Shown here in pieces: positions 3,918 through 5,150 of a stretch of DNA of 5,150 nt; positions within the stretch are counted from its first letter, which is position 1, and the number at the start of each line of letters is the position of its first letter. Below the pieces are notes generated by a model. That model was given only the letters and a program-made list of their open reading frames with translations. It searched no databases and was not told the origin of the DNA. Source of the DNA: Pseudofrankia asymbiotica (GTDB lineage: Bacteria > Actinomycetota > Actinomycetes > Frankiales > Frankiaceae); NCBI RefSeq assembly GCF_001983105.1, contig NZ_MOMC01000051.1, positions 60,524 to 65,673 on the forward strand. The letters run 5' to 3'. A program made the translations under genes and the position numbers.

Positions 3918-5150
3918 TCAGGGCGCAGTCAGCGCCTGCTTCGTCGCAGCCAGGTCCACCTTGAGGCCCGCGTTGCGGGGGATCTCGTCGGTGAAGCGGA
4001 TGACGGTCGGGACGCAGTACGGCGCCAGTGAGGCCCGCACCAGGTCCTTCAGCTCCGCCACCTCCGGGGGAGCGGCGCCGGCCACGACCAGCGCGCCGGG
4101 GACCGAACCGAGTCGCTCGTCGGGCAGACCGACCACGGCGACGTCGCGGACGGCCGGGTGCTTGCGCAGTGCGGCCTCGACGTCGTGCGGGGACACCTTG
4201 AATCCGCCGCGGTTGATCACCCCGTCGGCGCGGCCCTCGACCCACAGGAACCCGTCCTCGTCCAGCCGGCCGATGTCGTTGGTACGCACCCACGTCGACT
4301 CGCCGGCCTCGGCGCGCTGTGCGGTCCGCACGAGGAGCATCCCGGACTCGTGCGGACCGAGTGGCTCGCCGGTCTCCGCGTCCACGGTGCGGATCTCCAC
4401 ACCGTCGTTCGGGCGGCCGACGCTGCCCCGCTTGAGCGGGCCGAACTCCTTCCAGTCCGAGAGGGACCACACGGCGATGCCGCCGGTGAATTCGGTGGCG
4501 CCGTATGTGGTCAGGACCGGGACTCCGAACACCTCCTCGAAGCGCTCGCCCACGGCCACGTCCATGGGGGCGCCGCCCGCCCAGATCGCGGAGAGAGTCG
4601 ACAGGTCGGCGGGGTCGACATCGGAGTCCAGCACCATCTTGACCGCGGCCGGGGGGATCCGGCCGTTGCGGACCTGGTGCTCCTTCACGAGCGCGGCCCA
4701 CTGATCCACGACGAAGCGGTCCATCAGGACCAGCCGGCGCCCTCGCGACAGGCTCGTGAGCATCTGCCACATCCCGGTGACGTTCACCGGCGGGATGGCG
4801 AGGATGTCGACGGCCTTGCTGAACCTTGGCTCCTCGGTGAGGGCGATGCCGATCCGACTGTGCGCGAGGAGGGTGTGGTCCAGGTCGTCGAACGAGATCG
4901 GTACGCGCTTGGGCGGGCCGGTCGTGCCGCTGGTCAGCATCAGGAAGGCGACGGTGCCCCGCTGCCTGGCCGGCTCCCGGTCCGCGGCCGCCGGGTCCCG
5001 GGGCCGCAGCACCTGACCGTCCGACCCGATCAGCAAAGTGCCGGTGTTCCGGACGGCAGCGAGTAGCTGCTCGTCCTCGCGGTCCGCCTCGTCGACGATG
5101 AGGGCCGCCGGACGCAGCTTCTCGACGTCCTTCGCGACCCCGGCGGCAGG
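3918..5150 (-). CDS. AMP-dependent acyl-CoA synthetase/ligase (ANL superfamily), 5' end outside window
   Basis: This adenylate-forming ligase activates a carboxylic acid as acyl-AMP and transfers it to CoA. The frame is open through the right edge, so the first part of the large N-terminal domain is missing; about 410 residues are visible. The ATP-binding P-loop LTSGTTGPPK is encoded at 4937-4908. A TTG at 5036 is not the real start, because homologous-looking coding continues upstream of it. Further motifs are IPPVNVTGMW, WAGGAPMD, the A5 motif TYGATE (4508-4491), VRTNDIGRLDEDGFLWVEGR with the ribose-binding Asp in place (A7), and RADGVINRGGFKVSPHDVE (A8 hinge). The C-terminal catalytic lysine sits in PRNAGLKVD (Lys codon 3962-3960), where Leu replaces the usual Gly before Lys. 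It is a fatty-acid or aromatic-acid CoA ligase by family; the substrate cannot be told. It leads the minus-strand operon with the crotonase-family genes and would supply their CoA thioester. Confidence 0.9.
   Translation of the reverse strand, partial: PAAGVAKDVEKLRPAALIVDEADREDEQLLAAVRNTGTLLIGSDGQVLRPRDPAAADREPARQRGTVAFLMLTSGTTGPPKRVPISFDDLDHTLLAHSRIGIALTEEPRFSKAVDILAIPPVNVTGMWQMLTSLSRGRRLVLMDRFVVDQWAALVKEHQVRNGRIPPAAVKMVLDSDVDPADLSTLSAIWAGGAPMDVAVGERFEEVFGVPVLTTYGATEFTGGIAVWSLSDWKEFGPLKRGSVGRPNDGVEIRTVDAETGEPLGPHESGMLLVRTAQRAEAGESTWVRTNDIGRLDEDGFLWVEGRADGVINRGGFKVSPHDVEAALRKHPAVRDVAVVGLPDERLGSVPGALVVAGAAPPEVAELKDLVRASLAPYCVPTVIRFTDEIPRNAGLKVDLAATKQALTAP

Noticed and set aside
3646..4770. 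A 374-codon minus-strand open frame over the ligase
   Set aside because: It overlaps the real ligase frame and gives a low-complexity Arg/Gly/Pro-rich product; the ligase motifs are in the other frame.
5034..5036. TTG as start codon of the acyl-CoA ligase
   Set aside because: The frame is open upstream to the window edge with plausible ligase coding, and the N-terminal domain would be far too short.
4158..5066. A 302-codon plus-strand open frame opposite the ligase
   Set aside because: It is antisense to a gene with clear ANL motifs and shows no domain of its own.
1..5150. CRISPR array, tRNA, rRNA, toxin-antitoxin or defence genes
   Set aside because: I saw no regularly spaced repeats, cloverleaf-like sequences or relevant protein motifs on either strand.

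Overview
The window is very GC-rich, with GC-biased third codon positions, GTG starts, AGGAGG-type ribosome binding sites and 4-bp coupled gene overlaps. This, with the gene content, fits a high-GC actinobacterium; the genus cannot be told from the sequence. It looks like an accessory catabolic locus (acyl-CoA or steroid-type lipid degradation) that has been damaged by mobile elements and rearrangement.

Left end (1-845, + strand): the 3' part of a group II intron. It holds the C-terminal maturase domain of the intron-encoded reverse transcriptase, then a recognisable RNA domain V and a long hairpin that fits domain VI. The intron appears to sit inside an IS3-family insertion sequence, at the junction of orfA and orfB. 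The orfB piece downstream keeps only its N-terminal region and breaks off near 845, before the DDE catalytic core.

Middle left (846-1249): about 400 bases without a convincing large gene. On the minus strand there is a short cysteine-rich reading frame with an unusually good ribosome binding site, perhaps a leader peptide or the stub of a disrupted gene.

Catabolic part: on the + strand, an intact short-chain dehydrogenase resembling the SDR domain of HSDL2 (1250-2149) is translationally coupled to an enoyl-CoA hydratase/isomerase gene. The latter is broken by an in-frame TGA, a frameshift and loss of its 3' end (2146-2720). On the minus strand, reading leftwards from the right edge, are an acyl-CoA ligase (ANL superfamily, 5' end outside the window), an intact enoyl-CoA hydratase/isomerase-family protein (2994-3848), and the N-terminal stub of a third family member (2680-2934). 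The two broken crotonase-family genes meet tail to tail at about 2719, a clear rearrangement breakpoint.

Together the intact genes suggest activation of a carboxylic acid to its CoA ester, then crotonase-fold and SDR steps of a beta-oxidation-like pathway; the substrate cannot be told. I found no defence system, CRISPR array, tRNA or rRNA. The most interesting points are the nested intron-in-IS arrangement, the crotonase-crotonase breakpoint and the unusual active sites of the crotonase-family proteins.
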